Source of the DNA: Amycolatopsis saalfeldensis
Lineage (GTDB): Bacteria; Actinomycetota; Actinomycetes; Mycobacteriales; Pseudonocardiaceae
DNA length: 64,000 bases
Reading direction: 5' to 3'
Assembly: GCF_900110575.1 (NCBI RefSeq)
Contig: NZ_FOEF01000010.1
Coordinates: forward strand, 62,001-126,000
In this document: positions 1 through 8,767 of the stretch, in pieces
Numbering within the stretch: position 1 is the stretch's first letter
How the letters are laid out: the number at the start of each line of letters is the position of its first letter
The notes under the pieces: generated by a model
Database searches by the model: none
What the model was told of the DNA's origin: nothing
Seen by the model: the letters and a program-made list of their open reading frames with translations, nothing else
Made by a program: the position numbers and the translations under genes

Positions 1-534
1 AATGCAGGCGCACCCAATACCTCCGATATCGCTGAAATCGGGCAGCGGGCCGCCGAGGCCCAGGAACGGCTGAAGCACGTCGCCGCGACCGCGACGAGCG
101 CCGACGGGGCGGTCACCGTCACCGTGAACACCGCCGGAGCACTGCAGCAGCTGTCCTTCGGCCCGCGGTCCGAGGAGATGCCGCGCGCCGCGCTGGCCGC
201 GGCCGTGGTCGCCACGGCCCAGCGCGCGCAGGCGCAGGCAGCCCACCAGCTGACCGCGATCATGGCGCCGGTGATCGGTGAGAACAGCGACGCCATGAAA
301 TTCCTGGAAGAGCAGATCCCGGCGCCCGAGGTCGAGGAGGAAGCGCCGCCCGCCGACCCGCAGCGGCAATTCTTCAATCGCGAGGACGAATTCCCGCCGC
401 CCCCGCCGCCGGCCCGTCCGGGCCCGCCCTCGGCCCCGCCGCGCCCGTCCCGGCCCACCCGGCCGCCGGCGGGCAACATCGATGACGACGACTACTACTA
501 CAACGGCGGCTCGATCCTGGGGAGGGGCAACTGA
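1..534 (+). CDS. YbaB/EbfC-family nucleoid-associated protein, 5' end outside window
   Basis: The frame is open from the first base, so the start lies upstream. The visible part has the YbaB/EbfC pattern: an N-terminal helix rich in Ala, Glu and Arg, a short strand stretch of the type DGAVTVTVNTAGALQQLSF, then a long Ala/Gln-rich helix. This is followed by an acidic, Pro-rich tail (runs of PPPP and PSRP) ending in Asp and Tyr residues, which is unusual for housekeeping YbaB. YbaB-like proteins with Pro-rich tails often accompany type VII secretion genes in actinobacteria. The stop codon overlaps the ATG of the EspC-like gene, indicating an operon. DNA binding is family knowledge; a role with the secreted partners is inference. 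Confidence 0.75.
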   Translation, partial: NAGAPNTSDIAEIGQRAAEAQERLKHVAATATSADGAVTVTVNTAGALQQLSFGPRSEEMPRAALAAAVVATAQRAQAQAAHQLTAIMAPVIGENSDAMKFLEEQIPAPEVEEEAPPADPQRQFFNREDEFPPPPPPARPGPPSAPPRPSRPTRPPAGNIDDDDYYYNGGSILGRGN

Positions 535-851
535 TGCCAGATCAGAAGGTCAGTCTGGAAGCGCTGCAGACGCACAAGGGCGAGGTGCAGAGCATCGGCG
601 ACGGCGTCAAGGCGGCCGCGCAGGCGACCGCCGGCGCCGGCCAGGCGATGAGCGACAACTCGTTCGGGCTCGTCGGGGCGCCGTTCGGCGCGGCGATGGA
701 GATCTGGACGGCCATCGCGTCGTCCTTCATCAGCGACGTCGCGAGCTCGGCCGAGGACATCGCGAACAAGCTCCAGCAGGCCCACGACCTGTACAGCGAT
801 CACGACAAGCAGACGGCCGGGCACATCAACGGCATCGGCAAGGAGCTGTAG
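534..851 (+). CDS. EspC-like type VII secretion-associated protein
   Basis: This 105-residue protein has the size and helix-turn-helix layout of the ESX-1 EspC / DUF2580 family. It has an N-terminal helix, a central FGLVG turn at residues 44-48 and a second long helix. A YxxxD motif (Tyr87 to Asp91) near the C-terminus matches the type VII export signal. There is no WXG motif and no signal peptide. The ATG overlaps the stop of the YbaB-like gene, and the next gene starts 3 bases after its stop, so the three are probably co-translated. It is likely exported as a heterodimer with the next gene product; that pairing is inference. Confidence 0.75.
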   Translation: MPDQKVSLEALQTHKGEVQSIGDGVKAAAQATAGAGQAMSDNSFGLVGAPFGAAMEIWTAIASSFISDVASSAEDIANKLQQAHDLYSDHDKQTAGHINGIGKEL

Positions 852-853
852 GC

Positions 854-2116
854 ATGACCGAGACGCAGGAGAACCCCCTCGTCGCGAAGTCCGAGTCGCC
901 GACCGGCTTCACCACGAACATGGGCTCGGCGCCCAAGGAGATGGACAACCTCAACGCCCAGACCTCGGGCGCGGGCATCCTCAACGACGTCGCCTCGACG
1001 ATCACCGACGCCCGCAACGGCGACTGGCTGAACTTCGGCGTGGACGTCGCCACGGACGGCCTCGACCTGCTCGGCGCGGCGATGGACCCGCTCGGCACGC
1101 TCGCGAGCGCGGGCGTCGGCTGGCTGATCGAGCACATCAGCTTCCTCAAGGAGGGCCTCGACCAGCTCGCGGGCAACCCCGAGGCGGTCACGGCGAAGGC
1201 CACGACCTGGGAGAACGTCTCCAAGCAGCTGGAGCAGAGCGCCGGCCAGTACGAGCAGGCCGCGGCGAAGGTGGCCCCGGACTTCCAGGGCCAGGGCGGG
1301 CAGGCCTACCAGGACACGGCGAAGGGCTACGCGGCGACGCTGCGCGGTGCCTCCGGGCAGGCGCACGCCGCCTCGATCGGCATGAACGTGGCGGCCGCGC
1401 TGGTCGGCACCGAGCGCGGCCTGATCCGCGACATGATCTCGTCCTTCGTGGGCGAGCTGATCATCAAGGGCCTGGCCGCGCTGGCGGCGTCGTGGTGCAC
1501 CTTCGGCGGCACGATCGCGGCGTTCATCGCCGACACCGTGGTCGAGGGCGGCATCTTGGCCGAGAAGATCGGCACCCGCATCGCCAAGGTCGTCGAGCAG
1601 CTGGAAAAGCTCGCCAAGAGCGCCGGCAAGTCCAAAGCGGCCATCGAGGACGCCGCGAACGCGCTGAAGAAGCTCGGCAAGGCCGCGGACAAGGTGACCG
1701 ACAAGAGCGTCGACCTGGCCGCGAACATCGAGAAGAAGGGCAACGAGCTCACCGACTCCGCCCGCGCCGCCGGGAAGTCCCATGTGGACGAAAGCGTCGG
1801 CGACAAGGCCGAACGCTGGAAGGAATCGACTGCGGAGAAGGTGCCCTTTCACGACAAGCTCGAGGGGGCGGGCGACAAAGTCTCCGAGCACGGGCGCAAT
1901 TTCCTCAGCCCCGAAGGCTGGCAGAAGGCCGGCGGGGACGTGCCGAAGCCGAGTTCCGCGGACTGGGTCGGCGCCGGCACGGAGGCGCGGCGTCAGGAGA
2001 ACGAGCAGGTCGACCGTCAGCGTGAAGGCGCAGAGGCCTACAAGAAGGAGCACGAAGGCGAAAAGCCCGAAGGGGGCGAAAAGCCGCAGGGCGGCGGCGA
2101 AGGAAAGCCCGAGTGA
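854..2116 (+). CDS. WXG100-like large type VII secretion substrate candidate
   Basis: A 420-residue protein with a WXG100-like helical segment at about residues 100-180: Trp119 in helix one, a Gly-rich DFQGQGG turn at 143-149, then an Ala-rich helix. A hydrophobic, Gly/Ala-rich stretch follows at about 195-235 and could be membrane-active. The C-terminal 180 residues are highly charged, with Lys/Ala coiled-coil-like repeats and a Glu/Lys/Gly tail. No signal peptide is visible. Its position directly after the EspC-like gene supports export by an ESX-type system encoded elsewhere. No known toxin domain is recognisable, so an effector function cannot be assigned. The start at 854 follows the upstream stop by 2 bases; a longer upstream frame is a shadow. 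Confidence 0.7.
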   Translation: MTETQENPLVAKSESPTGFTTNMGSAPKEMDNLNAQTSGAGILNDVASTITDARNGDWLNFGVDVATDGLDLLGAAMDPLGTLASAGVGWLIEHISFLKEGLDQLAGNPEAVTAKATTWENVSKQLEQSAGQYEQAAAKVAPDFQGQGGQAYQDTAKGYAATLRGASGQAHAASIGMNVAAALVGTERGLIRDMISSFVGELIIKGLAALAASWCTFGGTIAAFIADTVVEGGILAEKIGTRIAKVVEQLEKLAKSAGKSKAAIEDAANALKKLGKAADKVTDKSVDLAANIEKKGNELTDSARAAGKSHVDESVGDKAERWKESTAEKVPFHDKLEGAGDKVSEHGRNFLSPEGWQKAGGDVPKPSSADWVGAGTEARRQENEQVDRQREGAEAYKKEHEGEKPEGGEKPQGGGEGKPE

Positions 2117-2130
2117 CGGTAGAGCAGGAT

Positions 2131-2164
2131 GAAGTCGCCCGCTTCAGCCGGAGTGGGCGGCTTC
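2131..2164 (+). terminator. Hairpin after the secretion cassette
   Basis: Two 13-base arms (2131-2143 and 2152-2164) pair with two G-T wobbles around an 8-base loop, 15 bases after the WXG100-like gene stop. A short pyrimidine-rich stretch follows. It is a plausible terminator or attenuator before the next gene. Confidence 0.5.
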
Positions 2165-2239
2165 ACTCTTCCCCGCGCAGCTAAGGATCCTGATGAATCT
2201 GCCGTACAGCAAGCAAGGCTCACCGGAAGGTTGCGGCGC

Positions 2240-2755
2240 ATGACGACTCCGGTCAGCCCCGCGGAGGTGGCCGCGGCCAATCTCGCCGGCCGACTGCACC
2301 CGTCCCAGCGCGGCAAAGTGCTGGACGTGGTCTTCTGGATCCTGCTCATCGTGGGTGTCGCGATGGTGTTGCTCGCTGTCATCCTTCCGCTCACCACCGA
2401 CGTCTTTTCCAGCGCAAAGTCCGGGCAGTCTCTGGCAGCCATGCCCTTTGTCGTCCTGCTGGCGGTGCTGTGCCTGTTCTTCTGCTGGCGGCGTTACCGA
2501 GATCTCCACCGGCCTTTGATTCTCATCACCGGCTGGACTCACGACTTCGGGAAAGCCAGCTGCACGGACGAGTACCCCATCGGCATGAGGTTCCAGAGCC
2601 AAGGCATCATGACGGCCGAACGCCGAGAACTGCGAGCAGGTGGGAAAACCTACCTTCCGAGCAGGGAAATGTGGGCACTGATCCAACCCAACCGAAACAA
2701 CACGCTGTGCCTCCTGCCCAGGAGCAAGGTGCTGGTCAACGTCATTCCCTCCTGA
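2240..2755 (+). CDS. Two-helix membrane protein of unknown family, first of a paralogous pair
   Basis: I do not recognise the family. The 171-residue product begins with a cytoplasmic-looking segment containing RLHPSQR, then two membrane helices (about residues 31-53 and 66-85) and a C-terminal soluble domain starting with ITGWTHDFGK. The next gene has the same layout and the same two motifs, so the two arose by tandem duplication. The ATG at 2240 was chosen because it matches the MTT start of the paralogue; the frame is open further upstream but has no shared sequence there. Location next to a type VII cassette may mean an immunity or accessory role; this is speculation. Confidence 0.6.
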   Translation: MTTPVSPAEVAAANLAGRLHPSQRGKVLDVVFWILLIVGVAMVLLAVILPLTTDVFSSAKSGQSLAAMPFVVLLAVLCLFFCWRRYRDLHRPLILITGWTHDFGKASCTDEYPIGMRFQSQGIMTAERRELRAGGKTYLPSREMWALIQPNRNNTLCLLPRSKVLVNVIPS

Positions 2756-2783
2756 ATCCTCCGCACAGCAAGGAAAAGCCCGA

Positions 2784-3350
2784 ATGACGACGAGCCCGGA
2801 CGTGGAGTTGGCCAATCGCAACGGCCGGCTCCACCCGTCCCAGCGCTGGAAGATTCTGGACCTGAACTTCTGGGCGGCCGCTGTGCTCGTGGTCGCCGGG
2901 ATCGTCGGAATGGTGGCTCTTGCGGTCAAGGCCGTCGGCGACGTCGGCGATGCGAATCAGCTGAACGAAGTCACCGGCAAGACCACCATTTCGCCGGTGT
3001 TCATGCTGATCCCCGATCTCCTGCTGATGGTCCTCGCGCTCGCGTTGACCGGCTGGTTCGCCTTCGTCTGCCGGCGGAGGCTGGCGGAGGTGCGTGACGG
3101 GCGGCTCGTCGTGGTCACCGGCTGGACACACGACTTCGGGAAGGTCTCCGTCAGGCCCACGGCACCGGAGCAGTACCCGATCTACCTGTATTCGATGATG
3201 AAGCGGATCTGGTTCACCTACCTCGTCGTGAACGGACACAGCTACCGCATCGACGACATGAAGCTGCAGGGCCGGCTTCAGGGCGAGCGCACCAACATCG
3301 TGCTTTCCACGCCCCGCACCAAGATCCTGATCAACGTGCTGCCCGCCTGA
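2784..3350 (+). CDS. Two-helix membrane protein of unknown family, second of a paralogous pair
   Basis: 188 residues, paralogous to the product of the preceding gene. They share NGRLHPSQRWKILD near the N-terminus, a two-helix membrane region (helices at about 31-50 and 71-91), the motif VTGWTHDFGK, and a C-terminus ending in a KILINVLPA-like strand (KVLVNVIPS in the first copy). The segment between the helices is longer here. A purine-rich ribosome site (AAGGAAAAG) lies just upstream of the ATG. The C-terminal domain is predicted to be mostly beta strand. Function unknown; the gene ends only 5 bases from the convergent mmsA stop. Confidence 0.6.
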   Translation: MTTSPDVELANRNGRLHPSQRWKILDLNFWAAAVLVVAGIVGMVALAVKAVGDVGDANQLNEVTGKTTISPVFMLIPDLLLMVLALALTGWFAFVCRRRLAEVRDGRLVVVTGWTHDFGKVSVRPTAPEQYPIYLYSMMKRIWFTYLVVNGHSYRIDDMKLQGRLQGERTNIVLSTPRTKILINVLPA

Positions 3351-3355
3351 ACCGC

Positions 3356-4846
3356 TCAGGAGTTGCCGGGAAACCCGAGGTTCACCCCCGCGTGCGAAGT
3401 GTCCGGCCACCGCGAAGTGACCACCTTCGTCCGCGTGTAGAAGTGGAAACCCTCCGGCCCATACGCGTGGCTGTCGCCGAGCAATGAGTCCTTCCAGCCG
3501 CCGAAGGAGTAATAGCTGACGGGGACCGGGATCGGGACGTTGACGCCGATCATGCCGACCTCGGCCTCGTTCTGGAAGCGGCGGGCGGCGGCGCCGTCGC
3601 CGGTGAAGATGGCGGTGCCGTTGCCGTAGGGGTTGGCGTTGATCAAAGCCAGGGCGTCGTCGTACGAAGCCGCGCGCGCCACCGACAGGACCGGGCCGAA
3701 GATTTCGTCGGTGTAGATCGACATTTCGGGGCGGACGTGGTCGAACAGGGTGGGGCCGAGCCAGAAGCCGTCGCCGGGCACCTCGATTCCGCGGCCGTCC
3801 ATCACCAGGGCGGCACCCGAGGCGACGCCGGCGTCCACATAGGACTTCACGCGCTCGTGGTGGGCCTTCGTGACCAGCGGCCCCATCTCCGACGCCGGGT
3901 CCCGGCCGTCGCCGACGCGCAGGCGGGCCATCCGCTCGGTGATCTTCGCGACCAGCTCGTCACCCACCGGGTCCACGGCGACCACCACCGAGACCGCCAT
4001 GCACCGCTCCCCCGCCGAGCCGAACCCGGCGGACACGGCGGCGTCCGCGGCCAGGTCCAGGTCCGCGTCGGGCAGCACGACCATGTGGTTCTTCGCGCCG
4101 CCGAGGGCCTGGACGCGCTTGCCGTGCCGGGTGCCGGTTTCGTAGACGTAGCGCGCGATCGGCGTCGAACCGACGAAGGAGATCGCCTTGACGTCGCGGT
4201 GCTCCAGCAGGCCGTCGACCGCCGCCTTGTCGCCGTGCAGCACGTTCAGCGCGCCCGCGGGCAGCCCGGCTTCGGCGAACAGCTCCGCGATGAACACCGC
4301 GGCCGACGGGTCCTTCTCACTCGGCTTGAGGACCACGGTGTTGCCGCACGCCAGCGCGTTCGGCACGAACCACAGCGGCACCATCGCGGGGAAGTTGAAC
4401 GGCGAGATCACGCCGACCACGCCCAGCGGCTGTGCGATCGAGTAGACGTCGACACCGGTGGACGCGTTTTCGCTGAAGCCGCCCTTGAGCATTTGCGCCG
4501 CGCCGCACGCGTACTCCACGTTCTCGAGCGCCCGCGCGATTTCGCCGGCCGCATCGGATTCGACCTTGCCGTGCTCGGCCGTGACGATCTTCACCAGCTC
4601 GTGCTTACGCGCGGAGAGCAGCTCCCGGAAGGCGAACAGCACACGCGTGCGCCCGGCCAGCGACGTCCCGCGCCAGCCCGGCAACGCGGCCGCGGCGGCG
4701 GCCACCGCCTGGTCCACCTCCGACGGGCCTGCGAAGTCCACCTTCGCCCGCACCTCGCCGGTCGCGGGGTCGAACACGTCCCCGCTGCGCCCGGCCGGGC
4801 CGGTGAACGGCTTGCCGTCGATCCAATGGCTGATGCGGTCGGTCAC
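3356..4846 (-). CDS. mmsA: CoA-acylating (methyl)malonate-semialdehyde dehydrogenase
   Basis: The 496-residue product is an aldehyde dehydrogenase superfamily member. It shows the MmsA signatures: SPFNFPAMVP around Asn151, KPSEKDP at 174-180, the nucleotide-binding FVGSTPIA, and the nucleophile Cys282 in FGSAGERCM. As in other MmsA enzymes, the general-base Glu of ordinary aldehyde dehydrogenases is absent (ALGGAKNH). Known MmsA enzymes convert malonate or methylmalonate semialdehyde to acetyl- or propionyl-CoA with NAD and CoA. The GTG at 4846 was chosen because homology begins there (TDRISHWIDGKPF). It is divergent from pucR. With the pyrimidine genes at 10778-15504 it would finish conversion of beta-alanine-derived malonate semialdehyde to acetyl-CoA. 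Confidence 0.9.
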   Translation of the reverse strand: MTDRISHWIDGKPFTGPAGRSGDVFDPATGEVRAKVDFAGPSEVDQAVAAAAAALPGWRGTSLAGRTRVLFAFRELLSARKHELVKIVTAEHGKVESDAAGEIARALENVEYACGAAQMLKGGFSENASTGVDVYSIAQPLGVVGVISPFNFPAMVPLWFVPNALACGNTVVLKPSEKDPSAAVFIAELFAEAGLPAGALNVLHGDKAAVDGLLEHRDVKAISFVGSTPIARYVYETGTRHGKRVQALGGAKNHMVVLPDADLDLAADAAVSAGFGSAGERCMAVSVVVAVDPVGDELVAKITERMARLRVGDGRDPASEMGPLVTKAHHERVKSYVDAGVASGAALVMDGRGIEVPGDGFWLGPTLFDHVRPEMSIYTDEIFGPVLSVARAASYDDALALINANPYGNGTAIFTGDGAAARRFQNEAEVGMIGVNVPIPVPVSYYSFGGWKDSLLGDSHAYGPEGFHFYTRTKVVTSRWPDTSHAGVNLGFPGNS

Positions 4847-4925
4847 GGCGTGCGCTCCTTCTCGTCCCGGGCTCGCTGTCCACCCGAGTCTCCGGGCGGG
4901 CGCCACGCGGGCGCCATCGGCAACG

Positions 4926-4953
4926 TGTACGGACTGCCCGGCCCGGCCGTACA
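4926..4953. promoter_or_regulatory. Inverted repeat in the mmsA-pucR divergent promoter
   Basis: TGTACGG (4926-4932) and CCGTACA (4947-4953) form perfect 7-base arms 14 bases apart, in the 145-base gap between the two divergent starts. CAGTCTG overlaps and follows the right arm (4952-4958). A PucR operator is the natural guess, by position only. Confidence 0.4.
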
Positions 4954-4991
4954 GTCTGTGCCTGCCGTCCGGAAGGAGGCCCGGGAACCCG

Positions 4992-6638
4992 ATGTACCCG
5001 ACCGTCGCCGAGGTGCTCGCGCTGCCGGTGCTGCGCCAGGGCCGTCCCCACGTCGTCGCGGGCAGCGCCGGGCTGGAGCGGGCCGTGCGGTGGGCGCACG
5101 TCGCCGAGATCGCCGAAATCGCGCCCCTGCTGCGCGGCGGCGAGCTGGTGCTGACCACCGGCGTCGCGCTGCCGGACGACGGCGCCGCGCTGGCCCGGTA
5201 CGTCACGGACCTGGCCGAGGTCGGCGTCGCCGGAGTGGTGGTGGAGCTGGTGCGGCACTGGAGCGACCGGCTGCCGCGCGCGCTGGTCGAGGCCGCCGAG
5301 AAGTGCGGGCTGCCGCTGATCACGCTCTCGCGGGAGACCCGCTACGTCGCCGTCACCGAGGCGGTGAACGGGCTGATCGTCGACGCGCAGGTGGCCGAGC
5401 TGCGGGCGGCGGAACGCGTGCACGAGACGTTCACCGCACTCACCGTCGCGGGCGCCGAGCCGGGGGTGGTGCTGGGCGAGGTCGCGCGGCTGACCGGGCA
5501 GCCGGTGGTGCTGGAGACCCTCGAGCACGAGGTGCTGGCCTACGACGCGGCCGGCCTCGACCCGGGCGAGCTGCTCACGGGCTGGCCGGCGCGCTCGCGC
5601 GTGGTGCAGCTCGGCGAACGCACGGGCTATCACGCGGCGGCGGGCTTCCTGGTCACCGTCGTCGGCGCGCGCGGGCACGACTGGGGCCGGCTCGTGCTCG
5701 TCTGCGCGGAGCCGCCGCCGCACCGATTTCGCGTGGTCGCCGAGCGGGCCGCTTCGGCGCTGGCCGTGCACCGGCTCGTGGCCCGCGATTCCGACACGCT
5801 CGAACGCCAGGCCCACCGCGCCGTGCTGACCGAGCTGCTGGCCTCGCCCGCGCCGTCGGCCGAGGCGCTGGCCCGGGCCTCGGCGCTGGCCGTGCCGCTC
5901 ACCGGACGGCGGCTGATCGGGCTGGCCGTGCGGCCCCGGGTCACCGCGACCACCCGGCCCGCGCTGTCCACCCCGCCGCTGCGGCGTGAGCTGGCCGAGG
6001 CGACCGCATTGGCAACGCGGCGGGCGAAGGTCTCCGCGCTGGTGTCCACGGACGAAACCGGGGTACGGGCGTTGATCGCGCTTTCCCCCGAGGCCGCGGC
6101 CGAAACGGTGCTGTCGCGGCTGGCGACCGACATCCACGAGGCCCGCGCGAGCGCGCCCTGCGTGATCGCCGTCGGCACGACCGTGACCGGCTCCGCGGAG
6201 GCGCGCCGCACGCTGGTCGAGGCCGCCCAGGTAGCCGCCGCCGCGCTGGGCGAGGGCGTCGAACGGCCGCTGCACCGGCTGCGCGACGTCCGGCTGCGCG
6301 GGCTGCTGCACCTGCTCGAAGGCGACGAGCGGGTGAGCGCGTTCGCCGCTCGTGAGCTGGGGCCGCTGTTGCAACGGGACACCGCCTCGGGCAGCCGGCT
6401 GGTGCAGGCATTGCGGCACTACTGCGAACAGGGCGGCAACAAGTCGGCCGCCGCCGTCGCCGCGCACACCTCGCGCACGGCGTACTACCAGCAGCTCGCG
6501 CGGATCGAACAGGTGCTCGGCGTGCGACTGGAGGACCCGGAGTCGATGCTGTCGCTGTACGTCGCGTTACTCGCGCACGACCTGGCCGCGGCCACCCGTA
6601 CGAGCGAGGAAAACTCACCCGGAAGAGCAGCACAGTGA
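4992..6638 (+). CDS. PucR-family transcriptional regulator
   Basis: 548 residues. The N-terminal part (about 1-125) matches the PucR N-terminal domain (LPVLRQGRPHVVAGSAGLERAVRWAHVAE is typical). The C-terminal 60 residues carry the PucR-type helix-turn-helix (GNKSAAAVAAHTSRTAYYQQLARIE in two pieces). The middle is a GGDEF-like/CdaR region. Family members activate or repress purine, hydantoin or amino-acid catabolic genes in response to a pathway metabolite. It is divergent from mmsA, separated by 145 bases with an inverted repeat, so control of mmsA is likely. A shared motif near the transporter at 10778 suggests a wider regulon. The ATG has a GGAAGGAGG ribosome site about 11 bases upstream. 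Confidence 0.85.
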   Translation: MYPTVAEVLALPVLRQGRPHVVAGSAGLERAVRWAHVAEIAEIAPLLRGGELVLTTGVALPDDGAALARYVTDLAEVGVAGVVVELVRHWSDRLPRALVEAAEKCGLPLITLSRETRYVAVTEAVNGLIVDAQVAELRAAERVHETFTALTVAGAEPGVVLGEVARLTGQPVVLETLEHEVLAYDAAGLDPGELLTGWPARSRVVQLGERTGYHAAAGFLVTVVGARGHDWGRLVLVCAEPPPHRFRVVAERAASALAVHRLVARDSDTLERQAHRAVLTELLASPAPSAEALARASALAVPLTGRRLIGLAVRPRVTATTRPALSTPPLRRELAEATALATRRAKVSALVSTDETGVRALIALSPEAAAETVLSRLATDIHEARASAPCVIAVGTTVTGSAEARRTLVEAAQVAAAALGEGVERPLHRLRDVRLRGLLHLLEGDERVSAFAARELGPLLQRDTASGSRLVQALRHYCEQGGNKSAAAVAAHTSRTAYYQQLARIEQVLGVRLEDPESMLSLYVALLAHDLAAATRTSEENSPGRAAQ

Positions 6639-6666
6639 GCGGCTTCCGGCTGCCGATATCCGAAGT

Positions 6667-7059
6667 ATGGTCTTCTCTTCTTTCGCTCCGATCGCCGCTT
6701 GTGTGCTCGGCCTGAGCGGTGTCGTCTCGCCGGTATCCACCGTGCCGATATCCACTGTGCCGGGGTCGATGCTGCAGCTGAGCACGCACGAAACGTCCGG
6801 CCGGACCGCGGCCGCCTCGCTGACCTGCCGGCCCACCGGCGGCAGCCACCCGGAGCGCGAAACCGCGTGCGCCGCGCTGATCGCCGCGGACGGCGACTTC
6901 GCCCGGATCAAGCCGCGGCTGCAGCGCTGCACGATGCTCTACGCGCCGGTGGACGTGTCCGCCGTCGGCACCTGGGCGGGCAAGCCGGTGTCGTTCCGCA
7001 CGACTTACCCGAACCGGTGCACGGCGGACGCCCAGTCGTCCAGCGTCTTCGCGTTCTAG
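6667..7059 (+). CDS. SSI-family secreted serine protease inhibitor
   Basis: 130 residues with a short hydrophobic signal segment (about residues 3-27). The mature part matches Streptomyces subtilisin inhibitor: four cysteines (54, 68, 88, 118) in the expected two-disulphide spacing, the reactive loop RCTMLYAPV with P1 Met90 and P1' Leu91, and the conserved C-terminal SSVFAF. A Met at P1 suggests subtilisin-like rather than trypsin-like targets. The signal peptide looks atypically short of basic residues, and the start (ATG 6667) lacks a strong ribosome site, so a slightly different start is possible. Its stop overlaps the stop of the convergent DUF4173 gene by two bases. Confidence 0.85.
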   Translation: MVFSSFAPIAACVLGLSGVVSPVSTVPISTVPGSMLQLSTHETSGRTAAASLTCRPTGGSHPERETACAALIAADGDFARIKPRLQRCTMLYAPVDVSAVGTWAGKPVSFRTTYPNRCTADAQSSSVFAF

Positions 7060-8654
7060 CGGCAGTCCGCCGCGGGCAGGCGGACCTCCCGCGCACTGGC
7101 CCGGCTGAGATTCCAGCCGGGCCAGTGCTCGTCCGGCAGGTCCCGCAGCACCGGGCGGAGCACGCAGCCGGCGTCCGGCAGCCGCTGCGCCACCACGGGC
7201 ACGATGTCGGCGGAGAACCCGCCGAGGTAACGGGTGTCGAGCGGCTTCCCCTGCGCGGCCCGGTCGATGTCGGCCCCGGCGATCAGCGCCTCCGGATCGG
7301 CCACGGCCAGTGCGAGCAGCGCGGCCGCCGCGGTCGCGATCGCGGCCCGCGGCAGCCAGGCCGAGCGCAGCCGCACCAGTGCGACGCCGACCAGCAGGAA
7401 CACACAGCCGAGCCAGATCTCGCAGACCTCCACCAGCAGCCGCAGCACGGTGAAGCCGTACGCCTCCTGGTAAGTCCACATGCGACTCAGCGCGGAGAGC
7501 ACCAGGACCAGGCTCAACGCGGCCAGCGCGCCGAGCAGGATCCGCTGGCCGATCCGGTCGCCCTTCAGCTCACGCGGGCCCCAGCGCAGGGCGGCGGCGA
7601 TGATGCCGAGCGTCAGGACCGTGCACGCGCAGAGCTGCCAGAAGCCGCCGCGGGCGTACTCGGCGGAGGTCAGTCCCCCGGTGCGGAGCACGTAATCCTT
7701 GCCCCCGAACAGAACCACGATCCGGACGGCGACGAAACCGGCAAAGATCACCACCAGCGTGGCGAGCGGGAGTGTCCACAGCAGACGGTCACCCCGCGCG
7801 GTCCGCGGCCCGTCCGTGGCGGGGAACGGCGGCGACGCGAGCAGGTAACACGCCCCGGTGACACCGAACAGCGCGACGCAGAACAGGAAGCCCCAGCGGA
7901 AGATCGCGCCGGCCCCCAGGTCGGGCACCATCTCCCCGACGAAGTGCGCGAAGGTCGCGTCCGCGCTGGTCAGCAGCGGCAGGAACACCACGATCACCGC
8001 CAAGGCGGCGAGCACGGCGCCGAACACCCGGCCGCGCTGCCGGCCCGCCCCGCGCAGCCCGCGAGCCACCCACGGGATCGAGCCGAAGGCCTCGATCGGA
8101 ACCGCGAGCACGTCGTAGAACGTGGTGTTCATGGTGCGCCGCCCGACCACCGCGAGCGACCCGGTGACGGCCGCCGCTAGTCCACAAAGGATGAACAGCC
8201 AGCCGGACGCCCGCACCGCGCCCACGGCCAGCAGCGCCAGCGAAAGCGCGGCCCACCCGGCACTGGCCCGGGTGAAGTGCCGGGGCGCGTCACGCGGCCG
8301 CGCCCGCCGGTCCACCGCGAAGATCGCCCCGGCCAGCACCGCACCGGTCAGCACCCAGCCGATCCCGGGCCGGTCCAGCGGCACCACCACCGCGGCCACC
8401 AGCCCGGCCGCCCCCGCGGCGGGCAGGACCGCCGACGCCATCGGCACCACCTCGGACCTCGGCGGGGTCGCCGGGAGCAGCAGCACCGGGACCCGTGGCC
8501 CCGTCGCCGCTCGGGGATCGGTCCCGCCTTCCGCCGCGTCCTGCGTCTTCGCGGCCTGCAGCACGGACTCGGCCCAGCCCCGCGCCGTCCCCGCGGCACC
8601 CGGCGGAACGGCGTGCGCCGGACGGCGGGTGGATTCGGGATCTGTTTCGGACAA
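7056..8654 (-). CDS. DUF4173/DUF4153 multi-pass membrane protein
   Basis: 532 residues starting with TTG, preceded by AGGA. The first about 80 residues are soluble and Pro/Arg-rich. Then come about ten to twelve hydrophobic helices, with conserved-looking segments such as TFYDVLAVPIEAFGSIPWVARG and RMWTYQEAYGFTVLRL that are typical of DUF4173 proteins. A short extracytoplasmic C-terminal domain follows with DTRYLGG and several Arg and Cys residues. The biochemical role of the family is unknown. No operon partner: it converges on the protease inhibitor gene and lies 113 bases upstream, in its own direction, from no gene of related function. Confidence 0.75.
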   Translation of the reverse strand: MSETDPESTRRPAHAVPPGAAGTARGWAESVLQAAKTQDAAEGGTDPRAATGPRVPVLLLPATPPRSEVVPMASAVLPAAGAAGLVAAVVVPLDRPGIGWVLTGAVLAGAIFAVDRRARPRDAPRHFTRASAGWAALSLALLAVGAVRASGWLFILCGLAAAVTGSLAVVGRRTMNTTFYDVLAVPIEAFGSIPWVARGLRGAGRQRGRVFGAVLAALAVIVVFLPLLTSADATFAHFVGEMVPDLGAGAIFRWGFLFCVALFGVTGACYLLASPPFPATDGPRTARGDRLLWTLPLATLVVIFAGFVAVRIVVLFGGKDYVLRTGGLTSAEYARGGFWQLCACTVLTLGIIAAALRWGPRELKGDRIGQRILLGALAALSLVLVLSALSRMWTYQEAYGFTVLRLLVEVCEIWLGCVFLLVGVALVRLRSAWLPRAAIATAAAALLALAVADPEALIAGADIDRAAQGKPLDTRYLGGFSADIVPVVAQRLPDAGCVLRPVLRDLPDEHWPGWNLSRASAREVRLPAADCR

Positions 8655-8767
8655 GGGTTCCTGCCTTTCTCCACAACAAACTCACGCGGCGTCGAATCGG
8701 ACGCGGCGTTGTTCGCTTTCGCGAATTCACGACGGCAGAGCCGGCAAACCCCAGCGATACAGCGAAG

